The notes under the pieces: generated by a model
The model's input: only the letters and a program-made list of their open reading frames with translations
What the model was told of the DNA's origin: nothing
Databases searched by the model: none
Made by a program: the position numbers and the translations under genes
DNA from: Allium sativum
Taxonomy: Eukaryota; Streptophyta; Magnoliopsida; Asparagales; Amaryllidaceae
Direction of reading: 5' to 3'
Assembly (NCBI GenBank): GCA_030737875.1
Contig: CM060922.1
Coordinates: 227,461,835-227,525,834 of the forward strand
Length of the DNA stretch: 64,000 nt
Part shown: positions 19,972-32,592 of the stretch, one piece after another
Numbering within the stretch: the stretch's first letter is position 1
Layout of the letters: each line of letters begins with the position of its first letter

Positions 19972-20998
19972 ATCTTCCTAACTTAAAACTTTTCATCCCC
20001 GAAAAGGAAGGAAGCTGAAAGTTGTTTAACTAACCAACTCAACTTCCATTATTTTCATTACGGCTTAAGTTCATCAACTTTTCAGTTTCTAAAAGCTTTT
20101 CAAATTTTTCAAAAACTTGGCTAACACCCTAAATTTTCGAAATTTTTTGCTATTACCTCCAATGCACCGAGAGCTTCGGGATATTTCAAACAGCCTCCCA
20201 TGGCCCTCAACAAATCCAAAAGAAAAAGAAAAAGCCAAGCGGCTAGCCAATCAACTCATAAAATCATCAAATCCCCAAGAAATACAATAAACATGTACCT
20301 ATTTGTTGGGCATACAATTTTATTCCTCTGCTCTACTCTCCTTGCTATGACATGTTCAATGGATATACATGTATATGCGAGCAATCGTAATCAATTTTCA
20401 ATTCAGTTCTATATTTGGTTTCATTAGGCTAAATGGTTCAAAATTTCGAACCAATAATTAAACAACACAACCAGCAATCAATTAGTGAATTATCGTTTCA
20501 AATTCATAATTTTGATATATATACAGAAAATCATGTTTTTGATGCCAAATCACAATAGTAGCCCTATCTAGTTTTTGTTCTCACACCAGTCTAATGGAAA
20601 AATATAGATATCACACCTTTTGCAACTCGAACACAAATACTGATAATGCGGCCGCATTACCAGAATTATCTCCGGGTGACTAGAGTGTGATTCTATATCT
20701 ATCCAATATATTAAAACTTCGAATATACATTCATGATGCGTATATACAAAAATTTTATATACTCGATTGTCCAAATTCAATACAAATAAAATATTCAAAT
20801 ACGTATACTTGAATTTAATTTTCAAAACAAAATTTGTTTTCATTTTTATCCTTAAAAACACTACTCTTCACACTCGTTCTAGGATACTACTGATCCCATC
20901 TCTAACGAGTTATTCTTATTGGATATTTCTAATCCAACCTCTGATAAATTCTTTCGTTCGGTTCTAATGTGTCTTGTTCTCGAGCTCATTAAACCAAA
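19972..20998 (-). mobile_element. Non-coding internal region of long-LTR element (copy 1)
   Basis: About 1.03 kb between the LTR end at 19971 and the PBS at 20999. No gag or pol domain can be recognised. The parallel region 31549-32580 shares the beginning (CGAAAAGGAA..GCTGAAAGTTG), a middle part (AGCGGCTAGCCAATCA) and the end (TTCTCGAGCTC..AAACCAAAGC). A small minus-strand frame (20568-20861) has a counterpart at 32164-32379, but only a short core is shared. Confidence 0.7.
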
Positions 20999-21010
20999 GC
21001 TCTGATACCA
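20999..21010 (-). other. PBS, initiator-Met tRNA type
   Basis: GCTCTGATACCA on plus is TGGTATCAGAGC on minus, the standard plant initiator-tRNA-Met PBS. The LTR begins three bases to the right. Confidence 0.9.
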
Positions 21011-24000
21011 CTTTATAATGACCCGAACTTCCCCGGTAAGGAAAGCGTGGATTGCTTTGAGGACAAGACAAATCAGAACACAAACAAAAGAACATTTCAT
21101 TGTTTATTACAACAATTCCATCAGAATACAAGAATATACAGAGTATGAATAAATATTACACATCAGAAAAATATCAGAGATTTAAATTACATTTAAATAC
21201 ATAGCAGCGGAAAAATAATACAACACAAAATTGAAGGTAATACGCGGATACAGAGCTTTCCGAGTATCGTTCCAGCTATAAACTAGGATCCTGTGAATAT
21301 AAATCTGCAAAACCAAAACTACTAGCTGCCCATGTGGAAATAAGGGCATCCAGAGTTTAGGTTAAAACAATAAACTTCAGTTCAGTCATGTGACTGGTGT
21401 GAGAATTAAAACAGTTATTAATCTTTATTTTAAAGTTAGGTAAATCAAGGGACCACGCCATATAACACGGAACGGGTTTCCTCCAAAGAATACCAATGCA
21501 TAAAACAAACAGCGCAATGCTAAATAAAGAAAAACGAAGCTATTATAAGATCCAGGTCCCATCACACAGCGCAACGTAAGCCGGAGGATAGGGTTTTTCG
21601 ATATAATAGCCAAAGAATGCTTGATACATTTAAAAACAGATTATTTTGATATTACTATAAGTGTATAGTGTCAAAACAATTTCAATCATAAGTATCAATC
21701 ATAGGCGGCATGAGTACCTTATATCACGTCGCCAATACTAGGCTCTACTATCAAATCTGAAATATCACGTATTGAAAATTGGATTTCCGTCATGAGTCGA
21801 GGCAAGGGGCGAGCTCCTTTCCGTTCGAGACACTCTAGCAAATGTCCCAGGACCACACACAACGATCCTGGATGATTCAGGGCCGGTCCTCTCCTACTTT
21901 TGAGGATTAATTATTCCTGAACACACGTTTCCCTGTCCTTTCAGACCTATATCCGAGGTGCCTCACATTCCAACAACCACACAGGTGAAAAGTAATGTAA
22001 ATGTCAGGGCTGGTAGGTCACTGACACCACCCATAGCTAGAAAGAAACGTCGTGTTCTCCCTGCAGTCCGATCCCGTTTTTGACTCATACCGAGGTGTGA
22101 GGCTCGCGATTAACGCCATACACAAAGCTATGCCACACAGACCGTGCTTTGATCATCAACCACAATACTTTGCTTTTCAACAGAAGCATTGATCATTTGC
22201 CACTTAGGCATGCCACACAGGCAATTCATGCCATGCGATTGATATCCATCAATATATAACCTCTGAGCTCGTACGTCTCAGAGAAGGGCGTTAAGCAAGA
22301 AAATAAATTCTCCGCCGCTAAACATATATATATTTAATAGAAATCAATCACACATAATAAAATCCCATGTCAGACACACAGTCCATTTACAAGTTCGCTC
22401 TGGATCTGAACGAAACCGAAGGAACCTTATTCCTCGCATATCCATCGATCTCCAAGTACGTCTGGACAATCACCAACTAATTCCCTCCTCTTGGGTGTAC
22501 AGCCCAATCAAGTTCATCAATAATCATCCAAACGATGTGAAGACCTACGGTCTTCAACCACCGTCTTCTTCTTCGACATATCGTCGAATCGGTTATTCGG
22601 AATGGGTTTAAATCCAGCCTTTCCGAATAACCCACGCATATAATAAACAAGTGTTACACAAACGCAACATACGCCTCATTGCAATTCAGAATATTCTTTA
22701 TTCAAAATTCACATTCTTATGGAACGGTTCCCATTAATTTTATCAAAGATAAATTCTTCTAAATTTATTCTTTAATCTTCCTTTGGGTATCATTTCAAAC
22801 CATGTTAAGGTTTTACAAACTAGTCAGGATTAGCGAACCACACTAAATTATTTATTTATTTTATTTCCCAATCCCAACCTATTCATCCCATGGAGCAAAA
22901 CTGGTAATACTCCATATCTAACATCACGGTGTTATCGGTAAATATTAATTACCATTTCACGTACAAATCTAATTAAAGATTTAACTATCGCTTTGGAGCA
23001 AAACTGGTGATACTCCATTCTCGATCATTTCATTCTAATTAAAGATTCATTAAAACTTCACTTAGTTTTAATCTTCCCACAAATCGATATCCTGTCTTTA
23101 ACTAGGTTAAAGAACCAATGTCACCTAAAACACGGTTCACGATAAACCCAAAATCACTTTCCATTGTTAATCAGGTTAAGGAACAGGTGTTATTCAAAAT
23201 ACCACTCACGATAATCCCTAAAAACGATTTAAATTCAATTCCAATTAAATACTAATTAACTGGACAATTTCACTAAATCTTAATTAAAAGATTTATTCTT
23301 TTCTAAACCGGGTCCAAAAAACAGTGTTATTTAAGATACCATTCATGACGAACCTAAAATCCCATTTGATATTAAATACAAGGCTCTAAATAGAAAATAT
23401 ATCGGTTTATATTCAATATCAAATTCTGAAACCAACAACTACCGTATTGGAAGTAACGATATAAATATATCTTTCAAATTTCCACAACCATACCTGTATA
23501 ATCACGAAATCCAACGTCGAAATATTCCGAAGATAATGTCAATTCAAATCCATTCCAATTCGTATATTGGAAATTCTGATTATTTTTAAAACCACTTCAA
23601 ATCTAGTTCAAAACTAGTTCATTTTGATAAAAATATTTTTATCCTTTCAAATATAGAATTTTTCATCCCATTTCTTTTAAAATCATTTATTATGATTTTA
23701 AAATTATTAGTATTTTTAATAATTTTATCGAGGTCCGTTCAGTCGATTTTCAAAAACGGTCATCGAACTGCACTTATAGCGAACTTTTCCAAATTTTATT
23801 TGGGCATAATTCCAAATCCACCGTTAAATTTCAAATTTCTTATATTCATTGGAAAGCTCTTTTCGATACGAACCCAACGGTTCCGGTTTTTAGAGAATCC
23901 GACGGTCGGATCTCCCGTAACCTTAATTCGAAGTCGATGGTCGAAATTCGCGAAATGCAGCGGTGCGACGCGTATTCAGGCCATTAATATATATAATATA

Positions 24001-25195
24001 TATATATATATATTATATATTTTGTCGATTTCAATTCAAAATGTATTTTATAAATTGTTTTAAATTCGTTTTCAAAACAATTTCAACTTCATATTCAATT
24101 TTAAATCAAAATTGAATATTCCATATCATTAATATATAAATGATAATATTATCAAAACGTTATATTTTGAAGTCACTTCATTTTCTATATTCATTATAAA
24201 AACGAAAATGATCGATATAAATATCGTTCGCGTCAAAATGGCGCATATCTAATCAACACAGCTTTATATATTTCAATAACTCCGTTATTCTATTCAACAA
24301 ATGAATATTTTCTTTTTCAACACATGAATATATATTTCTTTCAACACATGAATATTCTCAACACATAAGTATCGTCAACACATGACTATTTTTGTTATTT
24401 TATATATTTTATAAAATTATGATTTCTATCGTTTAATCCTTAATCAGGCTCCACACGTAAATTAACAAGAGAACGATTCCCTAAGTATTAACCCCGAAGG
24501 CCGAAACCAACATCAGATCAATACCCAGGAAACCACCCATTTTAACAAGCTTCCAGCTAGTTTCTAATTTTATATAGGATGAAATTGTGAATTTATTGTT
24601 AAAATATTTCGTTCATCACACGATATGTTTCAACACATGAATATTCTCAACACATGAGTATCGTCAACACATGACTATTTATTCTATTCAACACATGAGT
24701 CTTTATTTTCCAAATTGGAATGAGGCCCAATCAACTACCATATAATGTTAATTATATGGATTCCATACAACCCATGTATATAATAGCAATGATAAATAAT
24801 CAACCATCATCCAAAGTGCACCACACAACTGCATAAGCATTAAACATAAACAATTAACGCTTACACAGTCTATCAACCAATCGATCGACATACAACTAAA
24901 TAATTGGGATTAGTGTACGCCAAATATCATTCCAACACCCGTGTGGGGTTTCAAATAACCAAACACTGAATATTATTTGTGCAGTTGGACGATGTGTAAA
25001 ATTTATCGTCCTAATCAATATCCTTCAAATGGGTGTACATAAACAAATCGTTCGATTTGTAAATTAATATTTATTTATTCACCTTCACGTTAAATTTATA
25101 TTTTTAACGATAAATAATTTATTTCAACACATGAATTTTTATTTTCAATCATTCCACATCACAATTAATTTTCACCACACAACAAAATCAAACAA

Positions 25196-25242
25196 GTCGT
25201 CCATGGTTTTTGGTCGACGGGTGTCGGGTGCTACTAAGCACC
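25196..25242. other. Double hairpin conserved in the long LTRs (copy 2)
   Basis: First stem GTCGTCC/GGTCGAC (one mismatch), second stem GGTGCT-ACTA-AGCACC intact. Confidence 0.5.
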
Positions 25243-25389
25243 GTATGCATCCTAATATATATTTCAACTAGAAAATAAATTAAAAGTGAGAATTTCTCAC
25301 CGAGAAGCTAAACCAAACGCCACGACTCTTCATATGTAGGAAATCTTCGCCGTGCTCGCCTTTTGTCACTTTCGTTGTCCATATCCACT

Positions 25390-26080
25390 ACATATATTAA
25401 AATCACATCTTTATATTGTTGCTATGTATATAAAAATCACATTTTTATAACTACGCTATATGGATAAAAATTCTATTTTTATACCACTACTATACAGATA
25501 AAAATTCTATTTTTATACCGCTACTATATAGATAAAATTTCTATTATTTTACCACTACTATATAGATAAAAATTATATTTTTATATCGCTACTATATAGA
25601 TAAAAATTCTATTTTTATACCAGTGTTCATATAATAAAGATCATATTTTTATCACGCTAACTTCATAATAAAAATTATATATTTATATCGTTCTTCTTCT
25701 AATAAAGGTTATATTTTTATATCGCCACTCATATAAAAATCACATTTTTATATTCTCTAGTATAGAAAAATCATATTTTTAATATCTCTATAATATAAAA
25801 ATCATATTTTTATTATCTACTTCTTATATAAAGATCGAATTTCTATTTCGCTGCAACATATATAAAAATCCTGTCTCTCTATATATAAAAATATTGAACC
25901 TTCCTATATAAAAATATCGTATCTTTCCTATATGAAAATATCGTCTTTACTACGATAAACATATAATCTTTACTATGATAAAAATCGAATCTTTTCATAT
26001 TTAAAAATATAATCCTTTCATGTATAAAAACATAATCTTTTCAATGACAAACTATAATCTTTATATGCTAATCATATCTA
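25390..26080. repeat. AT-rich tandem array (ATAAAAATTCTATTTTTAT type), copy 2
   Basis: Counterpart of 18080-18770, with small unit-to-unit changes. Absent from the LTRs ending at 31548 and 37834, which carry a different sequence after the double hairpin. Confidence 0.8.
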
Positions 26081-26525
26081 AAACTGAAAACAAAAATAAA
26101 AAGAACAAGGTTCAATGCCATTTCATTTAAAAGATCCAATTTTTTATTATCATAAACCTATATAAAAACCTAAATTTTAATCCTGTGTTTTCTACATAAA
26201 ATCTGAATTTTAAATTAATGCTTATATATTAAAACTGAAAAAAAAATAAAAAAAATTATTATATATAAAAACTCACGGTTATTTGGTGGTCGGAGTAGCT
26301 CGCAGTCGGAGGCGGTTGGTGGCACTATCAGGGGTGGCGGTGGCGACTAAAAGGGCTAGGGCGTGGGCGGTTTGGTTAGAAGAAGGAGGGAGGAACGGAT
26401 GGCGAACGGCGGTGGATGGAGTTGGGGAAGCGGCTGCGTTTCGCTTTTTTATTTATTTAAAGTGACGGGGAGAGAGAATACTGAGGAGGGTTTATATTAT
26501 ATATATATATTATTTATTTAATTTA

Positions 26526-26740
26526 AGGTGGTGCCTGGCGCAACGGTAAGGTTACCCGGCTGGTAATCTGGAGCCCGCAGGTTCGAGTCTCGGCTTCTTC
26601 ACATAGGTGAGGGAAAGGCTATGCGCACTAATCGACTACCCCAGAGCCCGGAAAGCCGTGGGAATTGTACTGGGACGGGAGACTGCCTGGGAAGTCCTCT
26701 AGCACTTGGGCATGGGAGCCTTTGGCACTGGGCATCCACC
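26526..26740 (+). mobile_element. tRNA-derived SINE (about 215 bp)
   Basis: An A box (TGGCGCAACGGT, 26536-26547) and a B box (GGTTCGAGTCT, 26580-26590) at tRNA spacing form an internal RNA polymerase III promoter at the 5' end. A tRNA-unrelated body ends in CATCCACC and is followed by TATTTATTTATTTAATT. An approximate target duplication TATTTATTTAATT flanks it (about 26511-26523 and 26745-26757). The parallel LTR copy at about 19245-19270 has no insert, which confirms the boundaries. It depends on LINE enzymes for movement. I cannot name the family. Confidence 0.88.
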
Positions 26741-27468
26741 TATTTATTTATTTAATTAATTTCTCCATAAAGTTGATTTTTAATTCGAACACCAACCGAG
26801 GCCCAACGACTGTCGTCTATAACTAATTACCCCCATTCCGAACACAATGGGATATGTATCGTAAGTCAGTTCGGCTGTTTCGACCAGTTTCCATCAAAAT
26901 CAAAATATAAATCTATATATTGATTTTGAACGCACATTTCAATTTACCGGGGCCACATATGGACTCTAAAAATTCCTGAAAAATATTTTCTAGCTTCGTA
27001 TTGATGATACGGTCCTAACAAAACTAATTTCGTCGAATTCTGAGACTATCTGAAAATTTTCCATTTTTAAGGGCCAGAATTCCATAGCGACTATTCTGAA
27101 TTTTCAACAGGGCATATCTTTTTACTCCCGCTATGAAATTTCGATTTTTCGGATTCGTTGGAAAGATATTTTCAAATAGATCCTAATATTTTTGGTTTCG
27201 CTAAAAACCGGTTTATTTTGAATCCTGTACATTCATTTGAACTTTGAAATTGAATTTCAAACTACCACGCCATGTTCAATTCCTTTTATAATTAAAAAAA
27301 ATATTTATATTCTAACGTCGATTCAAATAAATATATACATTCTATTTCTATTCAAAATAAATTTCTCGTCGTTATTATTTAAAATAATTCATTTGAAATA
27401 TTCAAAATTCATTAAAATTGCTAAAATAAAAAATTTTAATTGGCTCTGAATTTTCCGGGTTATTACAG

Positions 27469-30400
27469 GTCTTCAACAACCGTCTTCATCCTCGACACAT
27501 CGTCGAATCAATGAATGTGATAAACCTGGTCTTTCTGAATAACTCGCGTATATAATAAACAAGTGCTATAAAAACACAACAAACGCCTCATTCCAATCCA
27601 GAATATTCCTTTATTCAAATATTCTTATACGTTGGGAAAGGTTCCCATTAATTTTATCAAAGATAAATTCTTTAAATTTATTCTTTAATCTTCTTTTGGA
27701 ATTCAATTCAAACTAAATTGTGGTTTCATCCAAACTAGTCGGGATTAGCGAACCTTACCGAAGTAATCATTTGTTTAATTACCTAATCCCAGCCTATTCA
27801 TTCCATGAAACAAAACTGGTAATACTTCATATCTAACACCACTGTGTTATTAGTAAATTCAATTACCATTTCATGTTCAAATCTAATTAAAGATTTAACT
27901 ATCGCCTGGAGCAAAACTGGTGATACTCCATTCTCGATCATTTCTTCAATTTGATAATTTTAGTTATCAAATTCACCTTTCAATCTATTTAAAGATTCAT
28001 TAAAACTCTAATTCAGTTTTAATTTCCAAAAATCATTACTTACTGATTATTCAAAGTTAAGAAATAAATCTTATCTTTAACTGGGTTAAAGAACTAATGT
28101 CATTTAAAACACAACTCACGATAAACCCAAAATCACATTCCACTAACAATGGAATCTTCATGGAAAATAGACCAATATATATACTCGATACAACTTCCAT
28201 ATCCAACCAATATTATAAATGGAATAACGATAAAGCCTCTTAAATTCCATATATAGTAACTGTCTTCCTCTACAGAAGTCCACTTCGATTATTACCAAAT
28301 CGAATTCCATTCCATTCCAATTTATTTTATTAAACTGGAAAACTTCACTTTGAAAATTTTCCTTTAAATCTTAACAAAAGATTTATAAATTCCATATCAC
28401 ATTTCACTATTAATCGGGTTAAAGAACGAATGTCATTAAAAACACAGTTCACGATAAACCCAATTCACATTCTGTTTTATTCCAACTATTAAATATAATT
28501 GGAATATCTTAATTAAAAGATTTATTCTCTTCATATGGGGTTCAAGAACAGTGTTACTGAAGACACCGTTCAAGACAAACCCAAATTCCCATTTGATATT
28601 AAATACAAGGCTCTGAATAGAAAATATATTGGCTTATATTCAATATCAAATACTACACCCAACAAATATCGTATTGGAAATAATGATATAAATATATCTT
28701 TCGAATTTCCTTAATAATATTTGTATAATCACGAAATCCAACATCGAAATATTCTGAAGACAATTTCGATTGAAATCCATTCCAAATTATATATTGGAAA
28801 TCCTGGTTATTTTTAAAACCATTTCAAACCCAATTTATTTATTTAAAAATATTGGGTTTTTAATTCTAGTTCATAACTAGATCATTTCGATAAAAATCTA
28901 TTTTTATCTTTTCAAATATGGAATTTTTTATCCCAATTATTTCCAAATCATTTATTATGATTTTACACAAATTATCGATATTTTTAATATCTTTATCAAG
29001 GCCCGTAAAGTCGATTTCCATAAACGGCCATCGAACACAGCGACCTTTTACAAATTTGATTTGGACATAATTCTAAACCAATCGTTATATTTCAAATCAC
29101 TAATATTCGTTAGAAATCTCTTTTCGATATGAACCCAAAGGTTCCGGATTTAGGAGAATCCGATGGTCGGATCTCCCGTAATATCCATTCGAAGTCAATG
29201 GTCGAAATTCGCGTACTGCCGCAGCGCGGTGCATTCTGTTCAGGCCATTATATTATATATATATATAATATAATATATATTTCGTCGATTTCCATTTAAA
29301 ACATATTTTACAAATCGGTTTAAATTTGTTTTCAAAACGATTTCAACTTCATATTCAATTTTTAAATCAAAATTGAATATTCCATATCATCAATATATAA
29401 ATGATAATATTTTCAAAACATTAGATTTTTGAAATCAGTTCCTTTTCGATATTCATTATAAAAATGAATAAAACCGATATAAATATCGTTCATGTCAAAA
29501 TGGCGTTAATCTAATCAACACGGCTTTATATATTTAAATATTTTCGTGTCCATCCCAAATCGGACATCAAAATCAGATTTTGATCCATTACTGAATATTA
29601 TTTTAAAATATTCCTTATTTTAAAATAATCGTTATTTTAAAATATTTAATTTTTCTGAACTGGAATCAGACACAACCAATTAACATATAATTTGATATAT
29701 ATGGATTTCATAAAACACATGCATACAACAACAACTAAACACAGTCAACCATCATCCAGAGGGCATTACACTACTGTATAAGCGTTAAATATAAATAATC
29801 AACGCTTATAACAGCCTATCAGCCAATAGATTGACATACAACTAAATATTGGGATTAGTGTATGTCAAATATCATCCCAATACCCGTGTGGGTTTCAATC
29901 AACAAATAACGAATTTTATTTGTGCATTTGGGCAATGTGTAAAATTTATCATCCTAATCAATATCAGTCAAATGTGTGTACATAAACAATCCGTCCGATT
30001 TGTTTATGAATATTTATTTTATTCATATACAGTTAAAAATTATATTTTTAACTATAAAATATTTTATTTCATTCCACACCACACAATCAATTTTCACAGC
30101 ACAATCAAACAAACAAACAAGTCGTCCATAGTCTGTGGAGGACTGGTGTCGGGTGCTGCTAAGCACCGTCTGCATCCTAATATATATTTTAACTAGAAAA
30201 TAAAATTAAAGTGAGGAGTTCTCACCTTTGGGTTCCACTCCGTCATTCTAAAATTATGAACAGTTCGGATTTTGTTTTGATTTCAGTCTGTTCCATCGCA
30301 CTCCTTTTCACGCTGGGGGGAGGGGGCTACAACGGAGATGGCATCAGCGGAGGGGCGTGGGGTGGTGCAGGGCTGAGGGGGGTGAGGCGGCAGGTCAGTG

Positions 30401-31548
30401 GTGGAGCCCAGGGCGCTGGCGGCTAGGGTTTCCATTGATTCAGGGGTTGGAGGTTTAATTGGGCGAGAGAAGAGAGGAGAGAGAGAGGGAGGCGATGGAG
30501 GGGGGCACCTGAAGTGACGAAGGACAGCGATGGCGTAATCGGAGCGGCAAAGGGTCCAGAAAGGAGGGGCAACACGGGTTTTTGAATTTGGAGGAGGGTG
30601 ATTCGGGTTTGACCAAGAAAGAGGAAAGTGGGGCTTGTGTATGATTATATATATATTATTTATTTATTTCTATTTTTGGTTCCAAAGTTAATTTTAAATT
30701 TGATCTGCGAACCAAGCCCAACGACTGTCGCCCCTAGCGTAATACCCCCACTCTAAACATAATGGGATATGTTCCGTAACCCAATTCGGCTGTTACGATC
30801 AGTTTTCGCTAAAATCAAAATATAAATCTATATACTGAATTTGAATGCACATTACAATTTACCGTGGACACATACGGACCCCAAAAATTTCGAAAAAATA
30901 AATCTGGCTATTTTTAGATGATACGGTCCTAACAAAACTAATTTCGTCAAATTTGGAGACCGTTTGAAAAATGGCCATTATCTGGTCGATCCAAATTGAT
31001 TGAAACTATCAAAACACGTTTAACTTCGCCACGCTCGCATATTGATTTCAAAAATTATGAATTTTGGAATCTAGTAATAACTTGACATCTCGGATCCAAT
31101 AAAAGTGGTTTCATCGAAAACGGAGGTTGTTTGCAAAATTTTTATTTTTAAGGGCTATATTTTCCGTAGCGACTATTCCGAATTTTCAACAGGGCATTAC
31201 TTTTTATTCCCGCTATGAAATTTCAATTTTTCAGATTCATTGGAAAGATATTTTCAAATCGATTCTAATATTTTTGGATTCACTAAAATCCGGTTTATTT
31301 TGAATCCTGTGCATTCCTTTGAAATTTGAAATCGAATTTTCAAACTACCGCGCCATTTTCAATTCCTTTTATAATTAAAATAAATATTTATATTCTAACG
31401 TTGATTCAAATAAATATATATATTCTAATTATATTCAAAATAAATTTCTCATCTTTATTATTTAAAATAAATCATTTTAAATATTCAAAATTCATTAAAA
31501 TTGCCAAAATAAAATTTTTAATTGGTTCTGATTTTCCAGGTTATTGCA
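27469..31548 (-). repeat. 3' LTR fragment of long-LTR element (copy C)
   Basis: Starts abruptly in mid-LTR (GGTCTTCAACAACCGTC, equivalent to about 34104 in copy D) immediately after copy B2 ends at 27468, and runs to CCAGGTTATTGCA at 31548. The first 1.5 kb of the LTR is missing. It contains the third double hairpin (30121-30167). It belongs to a subfamily that lacks the AT array and instead has TCACCTTTGGGTTCCACTC after the hairpins, as copy D does. Confidence 0.7.
30121..30167. other. Double hairpin conserved in the long LTRs (copy 3)
   Basis: First stem GTCGTCC/GGAGGAC, second stem GGTGCT-GCTA-AGCACC. Confidence 0.5.
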
Positions 31549-32580
31549 ATCTCACCCACTTAAAATCTTTTCGTCCTCGAAAAGGAATAGAGCTGAAAGT
31601 TGTTTAACTAATCAACTCAACTTTCAGTTTGGCTTTCATTCTTCAACTTTTCAGTTTCTAAGAATTTTTCAATTCTTCAAAAATTTGGCTAACACCCTAA
31701 AATTTCGCCATAACCTCCTTTGTACGGGAGCACCGGGAAAATCCCCAAACTGCAACATAGGCCCTCTCATCTCAAAAAGAAAAAGAAAAAGGCAAGCGGC
31801 TAGCCAATCAGCTCATAAAATCATCAAAAACCCCAAGAAATACAATAAACATGTACCTATTTTTCGGGCAAACAATTTTATTCCTCTGCTTATCTTCCCT
31901 GCTATGACCTGTTGAATATATATACATGTATATGCATGCAAATGCAATAAATTTCAACTCAGTTCAAATTTGACTTGATTTGGCTAAATTTACCTTTCAC
32001 GTACATATTAGTTTCAACAATCTCATTAGTCAAACTAATAATCAAACAAAAAAACCATTAATCAACTAGTTGATTAACGTTTCAAATTTATAACCTTTAT
32101 GCATCCAAAAATCAAGATTTTGATGCCAAGTCACAATAAATAAGCCCTATCTAGTTTTGGTTCTCACACCAGTCTATGGAAATATGTAGATATCCCACTT
32201 TCGAGACTCGAACAAAAATGTTGATGATGACATGCCATCATCATAATCATCTCCGGGCGACTAGAGTGTGATTCTATATCTATCCAGTATGTTAAAACAT
32301 CGAATACGCATGGATCAAAATTATACGCAAAATCTTTATATACTTGATTTTCCAAATTCAAAATAAAATAAATAATCAAATACGTACAATAAAATTTAAA
32401 ATTTCAAAAAAAAAATTGGTTTTCATTCTTATTTGAAAACAACACTCTTCCGACTCATTCTAGGATACTACTGATCCCATCTCTAATGAGTCATTCCTCA
32501 TTGGATATTACTAATACAATCTTTGATGAATTCTTTAGTTCGGTTCTAATATGTCTTGTTCTCGAGCTCTGTAAACCAAA
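31549..32580 (-). mobile_element. Non-coding internal region of long-LTR element (copy 2)
   Basis: About 1.03 kb between LTR C and the PBS. On the minus strand the bases next to the LTR read TTTTAAGTGGGTGAGATTG, a purine-rich tract serving as PPT. No gag/pol domain is visible. Confidence 0.7.
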
Positions 32581-32592
32581 GCTCTGATGCCA
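32581..32592 (-). other. PBS, initiator-Met tRNA type (one mismatch)
   Basis: GCTCTGATGCCA on plus is TGGCATCAGAGC on minus, one base from TGGTATCAGAGC. The LTR TGTAAGGACC starts at 32594. Confidence 0.8.

Larger units (their letters stand above)
21014..27468 (-). repeat. Long LTR (about 6.45 kb, copy B2)
   Basis: The left end TATAATGACCC (the expected TG appears as TA) adjoins the PBS, and the right end is CCGGGTTATTACA. Length includes a SINE (26526-26740) and an AT-rich array (25390-26080). The order of blocks agrees with the 5241-bp LTR at 32594-37834. No protein-coding content is recognised. The small Arg-rich frame at 26283-26465 lies in a GC-richer leader-like stretch without a domain. 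Confidence 0.75.

Noticed and set aside
20568..20861. Minus-strand frame with a counterpart at 32164-32379, considered as a short gag-like ORF
   Set aside because: Only a core of about 15 residues is shared and the frames differ in length and ends; nucleotide similarity of the two internal regions explains it.
26283..26465. Arg-rich 60-codon frame
   Set aside because: GC-richer leader-like stretch; the sister copy at about 19000 does not keep the frame.
26526..26740. Calling a functional tRNA gene from the A and B boxes
   Set aside because: Sequence does not fold as a full tRNA, continues for about 140 bp of unrelated body, and is flanked by a target duplication, so it is a SINE.
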